In this document: positions 1 through 5,081 of the stretch, piece by piece
Position numbering within the stretch: the stretch's first letter is position 1
Layout of the letters: every line of letters begins with the position of its first letter
NCBI GenBank assembly: GCA_016205045.1
Contig: JACQJM010000086.1
Location: forward strand, 1 to 5,081
Direction of reading: 5' to 3'
Origin: Elusimicrobiota bacterium
GTDB lineage: Bacteria; Elusimicrobiota; Elusimicrobia; JACQJN01
Length of the DNA stretch: 5,081 bases
The notes under the pieces: generated by a model
Database searches by the model: none
What the model saw: the letters and a program-made list of their open reading frames with translations, nothing else
Told to the model about the DNA's origin: nothing
Program-made: the position numbers and the translations under genes

Positions 1-120
1 CGGTTCCAGCCCCTCGGTCCCGCAACGGAAGGTGAACGGTGGACCACATCTCGCTACCCTAGCAGGGGATGGGTGGAGTGAGGGAAGCCGAGGGGCGAAC
101 CGGGAGGCAGGACCCCTGGG
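1..120 (+). ncRNA. Possible structured RNA (3' part), family not identified
   Basis: No credible reading frame lies here, but the bases form nested inverted repeats. Bases 1-6 pair with 97-102, and 9-17 pair perfectly with 88-96, giving a 15-bp GC-rich helix with one two-base bulge (7-8). Inside it, 18-21 pair with 82-85, 44-47 with 73-76 and 48-50 with 68-70. The tip can close as 57-60/64-67 or as 53-56/60-63. Just outside, CAGG (108-111) can pair with CCTG (115-118). This nesting is more than chance GC content readily gives. Some words (GGTCCCGCAAC at 16-26, GGGAAG at 82-87, CAGGACCCCTG at 108-118) recall conserved blocks of cobalamin riboswitches, but the helix order is not convincingly that fold, and no B12 gene follows. 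A group II intron fragment is another option. The strand is assumed from these words and the neighbouring genes. The 5' end lies outside the window. Confidence 0.35.
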
Positions 121-164
121 CAAAATATCCTGAAATTTTCGGCACACCCGAGTGTCGGGAGAGC

Positions 165-193
165 TTGACGTAATGAATTACGTCATGTATAAT
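165..193 (+). promoter_or_regulatory. Sigma70-type promoter of the regulator/nucleotidyltransferase pair
   Basis: The -35 box TTGACG (165-170) matches five of six consensus bases. It is separated by exactly 17 bp from a perfect -10 box TATAAT (188-193). Counting 7 bases past the -10 puts transcription start at about base 200, which is the A of the ATG chosen for the regulator. This is the strongest promoter-like site seen in the window and no other good one was found between the genes downstream, so it may drive all four. The promoter call is from sequence match alone. Confidence 0.8.
166..185. promoter_or_regulatory. Perfect 20-bp palindrome, probable operator
   Basis: TGACGTAAT (166-174), GA (175-176), ATTACGTCA (177-185): two 9-base arms that are exact reverse complements around a two-base centre. 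It covers five bases of the -35 box and nearly all of the spacer, so a dimer bound here would exclude RNA polymerase. Palindromes in this place are typical of sites for XRE-type autorepressors, and the first gene downstream encodes such a protein. Binding by that protein is inferred. Confidence 0.75.
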
Positions 194-199
194 ATGGGC

Positions 200-766
200 A
201 TGCGGGTTTTTAGGACCAAGAGAGAGGAGTGTGGCTTCTCACAAAGGGAGTTGGCCGCAAGGGCAGGCATTGCCTATAAGACTTTGCAACTTTTGGAGTC
301 GGGTCACCATGATCCCCGGTGGTCCACATTGGTCAAGATTGCCCAAGCGTTGGGACAAACTGGGCATGACCCGGAACAGGTTCTGGCAAGTTTTCTAGGG
401 ATGGGCGGAAATTCAGCGGCGGAGGTTGCGACCCGAATTTTAAAAGAGGGGACTAGTTCCTGGAAGCTTTGGTTGTTTCAATTTGTAGACGCTTTCAGGA
501 GCCGCCCTGACTATGGACTTCTAGCCGTAGCCCCGGACCCCCAACTGAGCCATCCCATTCAGGCGCTTTTGGCGTCTACCGTGGAATTCTTGTGTCAGGA
601 ATATAAACTCCCGATCCCTTGGTGGTGCGCCGGGGTTCCGCCTCTTCCCCGGCCCTGGTTTGTGGCCGATGTTGAAAACCTTAAGGCTTCGGCGCTCACG
701 GAGTCGGCCGCGCAGTTTCGCCGAAGGAACATATTTGTCCTGGGGAACTTTCTGGACAGGGCCTAG
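200..766 (+). CDS. XRE-family helix-turn-helix regulator, likely partner/antitoxin of the downstream nucleotidyltransferase
   Basis: 188 aa from ATG 200. Residues 3-52 form an HTH_3/XRE domain: KREECGFSQRELAARAG gives the first helices and the turn, and AYKTLQLLESG is the likely recognition helix, followed by the usual DP-x-W-STL-x-KIAQALG. The remaining ~135 residues are a separate domain of unnamed type, containing ALLASTVEFLCQEY, a W/P-rich stretch (PWWCAGVPPLPRPWF) and a closing FRRRNIFVLGNFLDRA. I recall similar C-termini in HTH proteins encoded next to DUF6036 nucleotidyltransferases. The frame is open back to GTG 152, but that start and ATG 173 and 185 lie within or upstream of the promoter. 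ATG 194 falls just after the -10 box. ATG 200 coincides with the predicted transcription start, and no Shine-Dalgarno precedes any of them, so a leaderless mRNA is likely. Probable role: DNA-binding autorepressor acting on the palindrome at 166-185 and perhaps neutralising its neighbour. The HTH is sure; the antitoxin role is inferred. Confidence 0.85.
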   Translation: MRVFRTKREECGFSQRELAARAGIAYKTLQLLESGHHDPRWSTLVKIAQALGQTGHDPEQVLASFLGMGGNSAAEVATRILKEGTSSWKLWLFQFVDAFRSRPDYGLLAVAPDPQLSHPIQALLASTVEFLCQEYKLPIPWWCAGVPPLPRPWFVADVENLKASALTESAAQFRRRNIFVLGNFLDRA

Positions 767-772
767 CACGCT

Positions 773-789
773 GGGCCCCTCTGGGGCCC
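773..789 (+). other. GC-rich hairpin between the first two genes
   Basis: GGGCCCC (773-779) and GGGGCCC (783-789) are perfect reverse complements around a three-base TCT loop, starting 6 bases after the regulator stop. There is no T-run after it, so it is not a standard intrinsic terminator. It could be an mRNA-processing or stability hairpin, or a partial attenuator that lowers nucleotidyltransferase output relative to the regulator. The structure is seen; the role is inferred. Confidence 0.45.
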
Positions 790-811
790 CGGCTGGTGCC
801 CGAAGTTCTGC

Positions 812-817
812 GAAGGG
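812..817 (+). promoter_or_regulatory. Ribosome binding site deciding the nucleotidyltransferase start
   Basis: GAAGGG lies 8 bases before ATG 826. The upstream in-frame GTG codons (796 and 817) have no comparable site at the right distance; the GTG at 817 overlaps this one. This favours 826 as the start. Confidence 0.55.
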
Positions 818-825
818 TGCTTAGC

Positions 826-1335
826 ATGCTGGATGGAAAACTCATCCGAAAGCTTTTTAAAGCCTTGAACGCTGAACTAAATAAGATGGGTGTTATCGGT
901 GAGGTCGGAATTTGTGGCGGGGCGGTGATGTGTTTGGTATTCAATGCTCGGAAGGCCACCAAGGATATTGATGCCATTTTTCAGCCGACCAGGGAAATGC
1001 GAAAGGCCGTTAAGGCCGTGGGCGAGAAGTTTGGTTTGGGGGCAAATTGGCTCAATGATGCAGCCAAGGGTTATTTTTATGCCGATCCTCCCCGGGAGGA
1101 TGCGGTGAATCTTTCCAACCTCCGTGTTTGGGCTCCCAGAGCCGATTATATGCTGGCGATGAAGTGCATCGCGGCGAGATTCGATGCTCATGACCGGGAT
1201 GATGTCCTGTTTCTGATCCGTTACCTCAAGCTGAAGAACTCCGAAGCGGTCTTTTCGTTGATTGAATTGTACTACCCTCACAAAATGGTGCCTGCCAAGA
1301 CCAAGTTCTTTGTTGAGGAGATTTTTCAGGTGTAA
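826..1335 (+). CDS. DUF6036/AbiEii-like nucleotidyltransferase, possible toxin
   Basis: 169 aa from ATG 826 (GTG 796 would add 10 residues but lacks a ribosome site). It shows the minimal nucleotidyltransferase-fold signature: GG (31-32) in GICGGAVMCLVF, then D47 and D49 in ATKDIDAIF, the usual metal-binding pair. WLNDAAKGYF (75-84), NLRVWAPRADYMLAMKCIAAR (98-118), DRDDVLFLIRYL (123-134) and YYPHKMVPAKTKFFVEEIF (149-167) match my memory of the widespread DUF6036 family. I cannot place the third catalytic carboxylate with confidence. Related AbiEii and MenA-type enzymes act as toxins that transfer nucleotides, in some cases to tRNA, and are restrained by a DNA-binding partner. The gene sits 59 nt after an HTH gene, which fits such a pair. 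The substrate is unknown and the toxin role is inferred. The protein is soluble, with no signal peptide. Its stop lies one base before the next start. Confidence 0.8.
   Translation: MLDGKLIRKLFKALNAELNKMGVIGEVGICGGAVMCLVFNARKATKDIDAIFQPTREMRKAVKAVGEKFGLGANWLNDAAKGYFYADPPREDAVNLSNLRVWAPRADYMLAMKCIAARFDAHDRDDVLFLIRYLKLKNSEAVFSLIELYYPHKMVPAKTKFFVEEIFQV
1328..1332 (+). promoter_or_regulatory. Ribosome binding site of the first O-antigen ligase-like gene
   Basis: AGGTG matches the 3' half of the full anti-16S complement (AAGGAGGTGA). It sits 4 bases before ATG 1337, inside the last codons of the nucleotidyltransferase gene. A rival site, AGGA (1368-1371), precedes an in-frame ATG at 1376. The earlier start is preferred because it keeps the one-base gap to the upstream stop. 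Confidence 0.55.
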
Positions 1336-1336
1336 C

Positions 1337-3748
1337 ATGGCTCAAGCTTTAGCGGGTAACTCAGGCCAGGAAACGATGTTGCGTTTCTGCCGTAATGCTC
1401 TTTTGTGGTTCCTGCCTATTCTCTATCTCCTCATCTCTGATTCTTTCTATCTGCGAACCTATGACTCCGCGCAGGTAAAGATCACCCTGGTTCAGATGGG
1501 TGGATTGGCCCTACTCACCCTGTGGCTTTGTTTGCTTTGCATGGAGGGCTGGCGAACCTTTAGGCGGGAAGACCTTCTTTTTCTGGCGCCCTTTTTGGCT
1601 TTTCTGGTAAACACGGTTATTTCTTTCGCCTATGCTCCTCATAAAGGTCCCAGTGTGGATGATTTCATCCGCTATATCTTTTACATGAGCGTCGCCATGA
1701 TGATCATCCGTGAATTTGATGAAAAGAACATACGTTGGTTGACCCGCGTCCTGGTGTGGACAACCGGCATCTGCGCGGTCTATGGATTTATGCAGTGGTT
1801 GGACACTCGCTTTTTTCCCAAGGAGGGAGGGGGGGTGGACCCTTTCGTTTGGCGCGGAGCCTTCGGAACCCGCATCTTTTCCACTTTCGGCAACCCTAAT
1901 TTTTTTGCCGATTTTCTTGTGCTCATCTTCCCCATCCTGGCCAGTCAATATTTAAAAACTCGCTCTGTTTCTCTGATCCCTTTGATGCTGGTAGTGATTT
2001 TTGATCTCTATTTTTCCGGAACGAAGGGAGCGTGGTTGGGTTTTGCGGCGGCCCTTTCCATGTTCATTTTGATCTACACGTACTTTTTTCTCAGGGAGCA
2101 GTTCCAAAGAATAAAATTTTGGATTTTGGGAACATCGGTGCTTATCCCTGTGGCGTCTCTGTGTCTGGTGTTGTGGTATCTGCACAGCACCGATTCTATC
2201 CGGATGACTTCCATTCGGTTCAGGGTCCAGACGTGGTTGGCCACTTGGGAAATGATAGAGACCCATCCCTGGATTGGAACAGGGGTGGGAAGTTTTAAGG
2301 TGATCTATCCCGCCTTTCGGCGTCCCACTATTTTTATCATTGAGGGCAAGCACAACACGGAAACGGATCACGCTGAGGATGAGTATTTGGAAGAGTGGTT
2401 CGATCGCGGTATTTTGGGGTTTGGGATTTTCTTGTGGTTGATCCTGAGCACTTGCTTTATCGGGTTTAGATCCTTGGATCAGTTGACGCTGGCTACCAAG
2501 GGAAGCCGGCCTCCTCCTAGAGCCTACGACCTGTTGGGATATTTGGTGGCTTTTTTGGGCATGATGGCGCACAATTTTTTTGATGTTAGTTTGCGATTTG
2601 TTTCTTCAGGGGTTTACTTCGGACTTCTTCCGGGAGTTATTATAAACCTTTCGCGAGGCCAGGGCTTAAGTTTCCCGTCGGATCCTACCGCGCCCTCTAA
2701 AAACCTCAGCACTGTTTCTGAGGCATCCTCCTCTTTCGTTTTTTCGTGGATAAAAATTCTCCTTATCCCCTTTTTGAAAAGTGGGGCTTGCGGAGGGCTT
2801 CTCACCTTGATTTATTTTTTGTGCAAGGAATTTTATCAGCTTCAGGGGTCTCTATCCCAGGCGGGTCCTGGAGGAGAAACTCTGCAGTGGTGGATTTCCT
2901 GGAGCATCTTCTTGGCCGTGGTTTTGGGGCTCGGGTATGTGTTTGTTTATTTGACCTGTTGGAGCCCCAGCCCTTGGGTCCCTTGTTTTGTGCTATTGAT
3001 GCTGTATCCGATGTATCTTTTTTGGGGATATTTTAAGGCGGATGTTCATCATAACATCGCCATTTATTTCTCTCGTAAGGGAAATTGGGATGAGGCTCTC
3101 AAGAATTATCTCAAGGTCAATCAGTACAACCCCTATTTCATGATGGCTTATTATTTTAAGGGCAATGTGTTCAACGATCGGTTTGTGATGGAAAAGCAGT
3201 ACCGCCCCGAGTGGGGGGATAAAAAGGGAGCTCCGCGGGACGATTTCGAGAGAGCTTTGAACGCCTATGAGGAGGTGAGGAGTCTCGCTCCCAATTACGT
3301 GCAGATGCACCATCAGGTAGGGGTGATGTATATGAAGCGAGCCGATTTTGCCATGCAGCATGGAGATTCGGCGGGAGCTCAGAGCTATTTGAATCAAGCG
3401 ATGGAACGGTTTCGGCTGTACCGTCTCATCGATCCTATTTTTGGGTTGAACTACTACCGTCTGGCCCAAATCCATCTCATGCGGCAGGAGTTTGATCAAG
3501 CCATCGAGCTTTATCAGGCTCATATCAAGGCCCTCAAGAATCACGTGTGGCCTTATAATCGCGATCAGGACCTTGCGGAGAGCTATGCCCAAATGGGCAA
3601 TGCCTATGTGATGAAGAGTGATTGGGCTAATGCAGGAAAATCTTACCAAGAGGCTTTCCAAATCATTCCCAATTTTCCCAGCGCGCAAAAAGGATTTGAA
3701 ATCATGAGGCAGAGGGCTGCTTCACCTCCGCCGCTGCTTAAAAAATAA
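1337..3748 (+). CDS. O-antigen ligase-like (Wzy_C/WaaL superfamily) membrane protein with C-terminal TPR domain
   Basis: 803 aa from ATG 1337; ATG 1376 is a possible shorter start. About a dozen or more hydrophobic segments run from residue 21 to 566. Hallmarks: STFGNPNFFADF (182-193), FSGTKGAWLG (226-235), an Arg-containing RFRVQTW followed by TWEMIETHPWIGTGVGSF (294-320), then a polar, probably periplasmic, loop holding H345 in DHAEDEYLEEW, and G358-x2-G361. The AHNFFD motif (411-416) lies in a later helix. In WaaL-type enzymes a loop Arg and His serve glycan transfer from an undecaprenyl-linked donor, and R294/R296 and H345 are good candidates. From 568 on come TPR-like helix pairs, clearest at 572-603, 704-737 and 745-779. 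Such fusions occur among bacterial O-antigen ligase/polymerase-like proteins, including protein glycosylation enzymes. It could be a lipid A-core ligase, a polymerase or a protein O-oligosaccharyltransferase; sequence alone does not decide. Start and stop abut both neighbours, suggesting one operon. Confidence 0.85.
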   Translation: MAQALAGNSGQETMLRFCRNALLWFLPILYLLISDSFYLRTYDSAQVKITLVQMGGLALLTLWLCLLCMEGWRTFRREDLLFLAPFLAFLVNTVISFAYAPHKGPSVDDFIRYIFYMSVAMMIIREFDEKNIRWLTRVLVWTTGICAVYGFMQWLDTRFFPKEGGGVDPFVWRGAFGTRIFSTFGNPNFFADFLVLIFPILASQYLKTRSVSLIPLMLVVIFDLYFSGTKGAWLGFAAALSMFILIYTYFFLREQFQRIKFWILGTSVLIPVASLCLVLWYLHSTDSIRMTSIRFRVQTWLATWEMIETHPWIGTGVGSFKVIYPAFRRPTIFIIEGKHNTETDHAEDEYLEEWFDRGILGFGIFLWLILSTCFIGFRSLDQLTLATKGSRPPPRAYDLLGYLVAFLGMMAHNFFDVSLRFVSSGVYFGLLPGVIINLSRGQGLSFPSDPTAPSKNLSTVSEASSSFVFSWIKILLIPFLKSGACGGLLTLIYFLCKEFYQLQGSLSQAGPGGETLQWWISWSIFLAVVLGLGYVFVYLTCWSPSPWVPCFVLLMLYPMYLFWGYFKADVHHNIAIYFSRKGNWDEALKNYLKVNQYNPYFMMAYYFKGNVFNDRFVMEKQYRPEWGDKKGAPRDDFERALNAYEEVRSLAPNYVQMHHQVGVMYMKRADFAMQHGDSAGAQSYLNQAMERFRLYRLIDPIFGLNYYRLAQIHLMRQEFDQAIELYQAHIKALKNHVWPYNRDQDLAESYAQMGNAYVMKSDWANAGKSYQEAFQIIPNFPSAQKGFEIMRQRAASPPPLLKK

Positions 3749-3754
3749 TGAATG
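3746..3754 (+). other. In-frame double stop followed at once by a start
   Basis: TAA (3746-3748), TGA (3749-3751) and ATG (3752-3754) follow one another in the same frame, joining the two O-antigen ligase-like genes. Six A residues (3740-3745) precede the TAA. With no ribosome site upstream, this layout suits termination-reinitiation. Confidence 0.7.
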
Positions 3755-5081
3755 CCCGATAAAATTTCTCCATCATTCATCATTCCTCATTCATCATTTT
3801 CCCTTTTCGATCATCTCCAGAGATTTTTTCTCCTTCTGGCTTGTTTCGTTTGTCCCCTCTTGTTTTATACCGACCTCACCCGTAATCCTTATTTTACCCA
3901 GATTGCCGTACTCAACATCTGCATCTTATTTTTTTGGGCGTGCTGGCTTCTGCGTTCCTTTAGATTCAAAAAGTGGGAAATTCCCAGAACCCCTTTAGAT
4001 ATGCCTTGGCTGGCGTGGCTCCTGGTCTGCGGGGTCAGTTTGTTTGTTTCTTATTTAGGGCATCCCCATTTCTTCCGGCCGGCGATATTGAGTGAGGGGT
4101 TCCGCGTGGGCGTGTTCACCTTCACCAACACATTTTTGGTCTATTATTGGGGAGCCACTGTGGGAGGGAAAAATAAAATTTCGGATTTCGGATTTCGGAT
4201 TTCGGATTTAAAAAATGGAGATGTAAATTCGCAATATCTAAAATGGTCAGCCTTCATCGTCATATGGAGCTCCCTTTGGTTTTTGTTTCCGGCGCTTCGC
4301 TCGGTTCCCCAATCTTCCGGGATTCTTAATCGGCTCTGGGATGGGTATGGTGGGCTCTTGTGGCTGGGGGGACTTTGGGCGGCATGGCGGTTGACCCGCC
4401 GAGGCTCCGTTTGGGATTATTGGCATCTTTTATTGGCGGTAGGATTTTTTGCGTCCGGGTATGGAATTTTACAGTATTTAGGCGTGGAAATCATATGGCC
4501 CAACCAACTTGATCCCTACGGAGGAAGGGCTGTTTCCACCTTCGGAAATCCTAACTTTCTTTCTTCCTACTTGGTGGTGCTGCTGCCCCTGGCCCTGGTG
4601 TTTTTTCTAAAGGCTCGGTCCCTGGGGGAGAAATGTTTTTATGGGGTTCATGTTCTTTTGTTCGAGGCTTCCCTGATCTGCAGCTTGACCCGTTCTTCCT
4701 GGTTAGGGGCTGGCGTGGCCATCGGGTGTTTGTTTCTTTCCCCCTCTTTGCTCCCTTCATTCCGTGAAAATAAAAAATCACTCCTTCTTTTGGGCCTCGT
4801 CACCCTTCTGATGGTGTTCTTGTGGCCGGGTAGCCGGACGGCCAGCATGACCGTATTGGGAAGGATCACGGAACTTAAGCAGCTGCTGCCATCCCCTTCA
4901 GTCAAAGAAGCCGCACTCTATAGCCCATGGCATCAACGGTTGCTCATCTGGGTTTCTTGTTGGCAGATGGGGTTGGAAAATCCTATTTTTGGCAAAGGGT
5001 GGGGACTTTTGGAGCTTTTTTATCCTTTTTATCAAGGGCCCAATCTCTTGGCGCATGAATTTCTCAGGGGGATGCGTACTC
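3752..5081 (+). CDS. Second O-antigen ligase-like membrane protein, 3' end outside the window
   Basis: 443 codons plus one base are open from ATG 3752 to the right edge without a stop. The protein is highly hydrophobic, with about ten predicted membrane segments, for example 24-40, 48-68, 85-102, 116-135, 164-181 and 222-243. It shares its neighbour's hallmarks in the same order: STFGNPNFLSSY (262-273), SLTRSSWLGAG (311-321), LLIWVSCWQMGLENPIFGKGWG (split at 397-418), then LLAHEFLRG (432-440) with H435 where the upstream protein has H345. The two are therefore paralogues. A C-terminal TPR part may follow beyond the edge. ATG 3752 has no visible Shine-Dalgarno, and an ATG at 3748 opens only a four-codon frame, so translation probably couples to the upstream stop. 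Two oddities: residues 7-17 come from a short repeat, and residues 142-153 come from a heptamer repeat inserted in a polar loop between membrane segments. Function is as for the upstream gene: glycan ligase or polymerase, not resolved. Confidence 0.82.
   Translation, partial: MPDKISPSFIIPHSSFSLFDHLQRFFLLLACFVCPLLFYTDLTRNPYFTQIAVLNICILFFWACWLLRSFRFKKWEIPRTPLDMPWLAWLLVCGVSLFVSYLGHPHFFRPAILSEGFRVGVFTFTNTFLVYYWGATVGGKNKISDFGFRISDLKNGDVNSQYLKWSAFIVIWSSLWFLFPALRSVPQSSGILNRLWDGYGGLLWLGGLWAAWRLTRRGSVWDYWHLLLAVGFFASGYGILQYLGVEIIWPNQLDPYGGRAVSTFGNPNFLSSYLVVLLPLALVFFLKARSLGEKCFYGVHVLLFEASLICSLTRSSWLGAGVAIGCLFLSPSLLPSFRENKKSLLLLGLVTLLMVFLWPGSRTASMTVLGRITELKQLLPSPSVKEAALYSPWHQRLLIWVSCWQMGLENPIFGKGWGLLELFYPFYQGPNLLAHEFLRGMRT
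3774..3798 (+). repeat. Direct repeat of CATTCATCATT, 14-bp period
   Basis: CATTCATCATT occurs at 3774-3784 and again at 3788-3798, separated by CCT. It lies inside the 5' end of the second ligase-like gene and encodes part of PSFIIPHSSFS (residues 7-17), ahead of the first membrane segment. I recall similar low-complexity motifs scattered between genes in some uncultivated bacteria, so this may be an intergenic repeat captured into the reading frame. Confidence 0.7.
4179..4209 (+). repeat. TTTCGGA heptamer tandem repeat inside a coding region
   Basis: Four exact copies of TTTCGGA (4179-4185, 4186-4192, 4193-4199, 4200-4206) are followed by TTT. Because 7 is not a multiple of 3, successive copies are read in different frames, giving ISDFGFRISDL in the second ligase-like protein. 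The site is a polar stretch (about residues 138-163) between two membrane segments. Gain or loss of one copy would shift the frame. Confidence 0.85.

Noticed and set aside
1..120. Cobalamin riboswitch assignment
   Set aside because: Three short words match in order, including a B12-box-like stretch at 105-120. However, the 15-bp helix is not clearly the expected one, the 5' part is missing and the next gene is not B12-related. Kept only as an unresolved RNA.
147..159. Small hairpin CCCGA-GTG-TCGGG as a terminator for the upstream RNA
   Set aside because: It has only five base pairs and no T-run follows, so this is not enough for an intrinsic terminator call.
152..199. Upstream GTG/ATG starts (152, 173, 185, 194) for the HTH gene
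   Set aside because: The first three lie within or upstream of the promoter boxes, and none has a ribosome site. The XRE domain is complete from ATG 200. ATG 194 remains a minor alternative.
1262..1336. TTG 1262 as the start of the ligase-like gene
   Set aside because: It would overlap the nucleotidyltransferase by 74 bases with non-hydrophobic, unrelated residues, while ATG 1337 has AGGTG at a suitable distance.
877..1338. Minus-strand open frame of 153 aa opposite the nucleotidyltransferase
   Set aside because: The plus strand carries a clear GG...DxD family signature over the same bases. The minus frame has no recognisable motif.
1829..1835. Run of seven G in the first ligase-like gene as a phase-variable tract
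   Set aside because: Seven is short for a contingency tract, and the run encodes glycines in a plausible loop. Only read-level length variation would make it interesting.
1952..3688. Minus-strand open frames of about 206 aa (1952-2572) and 231 aa (2993-3688)
   Set aside because: They lie wholly opposite a well-supported membrane/TPR gene and show no recognisable domain or start signal; they are shadows.
4179..4209. Heptamer array as a CRISPR or integration site
   Set aside because: The units are 7 bp, directly abutting and without spacers, and they lie in an open reading frame.
4551..4905. Minus-strand open frames of 76 and 85 aa
   Set aside because: They lie opposite the conserved FGNPNF to His-loop part of the second ligase-like gene and have highly charged, low-complexity products.

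Overview
The window reads as a piece of a Gram-negative bacterial chromosome of middling base composition. Two consecutive membrane proteins of the O-antigen ligase (Wzy_C/WaaL-like) superfamily point to an envelope that carries surface polysaccharide. The second one holds low-complexity repeats (a TTTCGGA heptamer and a CATTCATCATT motif). I associate such repeats, which get translated as ISDFGFRISD-like and FIIPHSSF-like peptides, with uncultivated lineages such as Omnitrophota or Nitrospirota-like bacteria. That placement is a recollection-based guess, not a result.

Layout, left to right, all on the + strand. Bases 1-120 hold no gene but form nested inverted repeats that look like the 3' part of a structured RNA cut by the window edge. 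Bases 165-202 hold a near-consensus sigma70 promoter with a perfect 20-bp palindrome lying across its spacer. The expected transcription start falls on the ATG of the next gene, so that mRNA is probably leaderless. Bases 200-766 encode an XRE-type helix-turn-helix regulator. After a 59-nt gap with a GC-rich hairpin, bases 826-1335 encode a small DUF6036/AbiEii-like nucleotidyltransferase. Together these look like a toxin-antitoxin-type or otherwise self-regulated pair. One base after the nucleotidyltransferase stop begins an 803-aa O-antigen ligase-like protein with a C-terminal TPR domain (1337-3748). Its stop is followed by TGA and then ATG in the same frame, opening a second O-antigen ligase paralogue (3752 onward) that runs off the right edge.

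Inference: the spacing (59 nt, 1 nt, 3 nt) and the absence of any visible terminator suggest one transcript running from the regulator/nucleotidyltransferase pair into the two envelope genes. If so, a palindrome-controlled promoter could influence surface glycan genes, although an unseen internal promoter is possible. The second paralogue carries a 7-bp tandem repeat inside its reading frame, which makes it a candidate for slippage-driven on/off switching. No transposase, CRISPR array, tRNA or rRNA was recognised.
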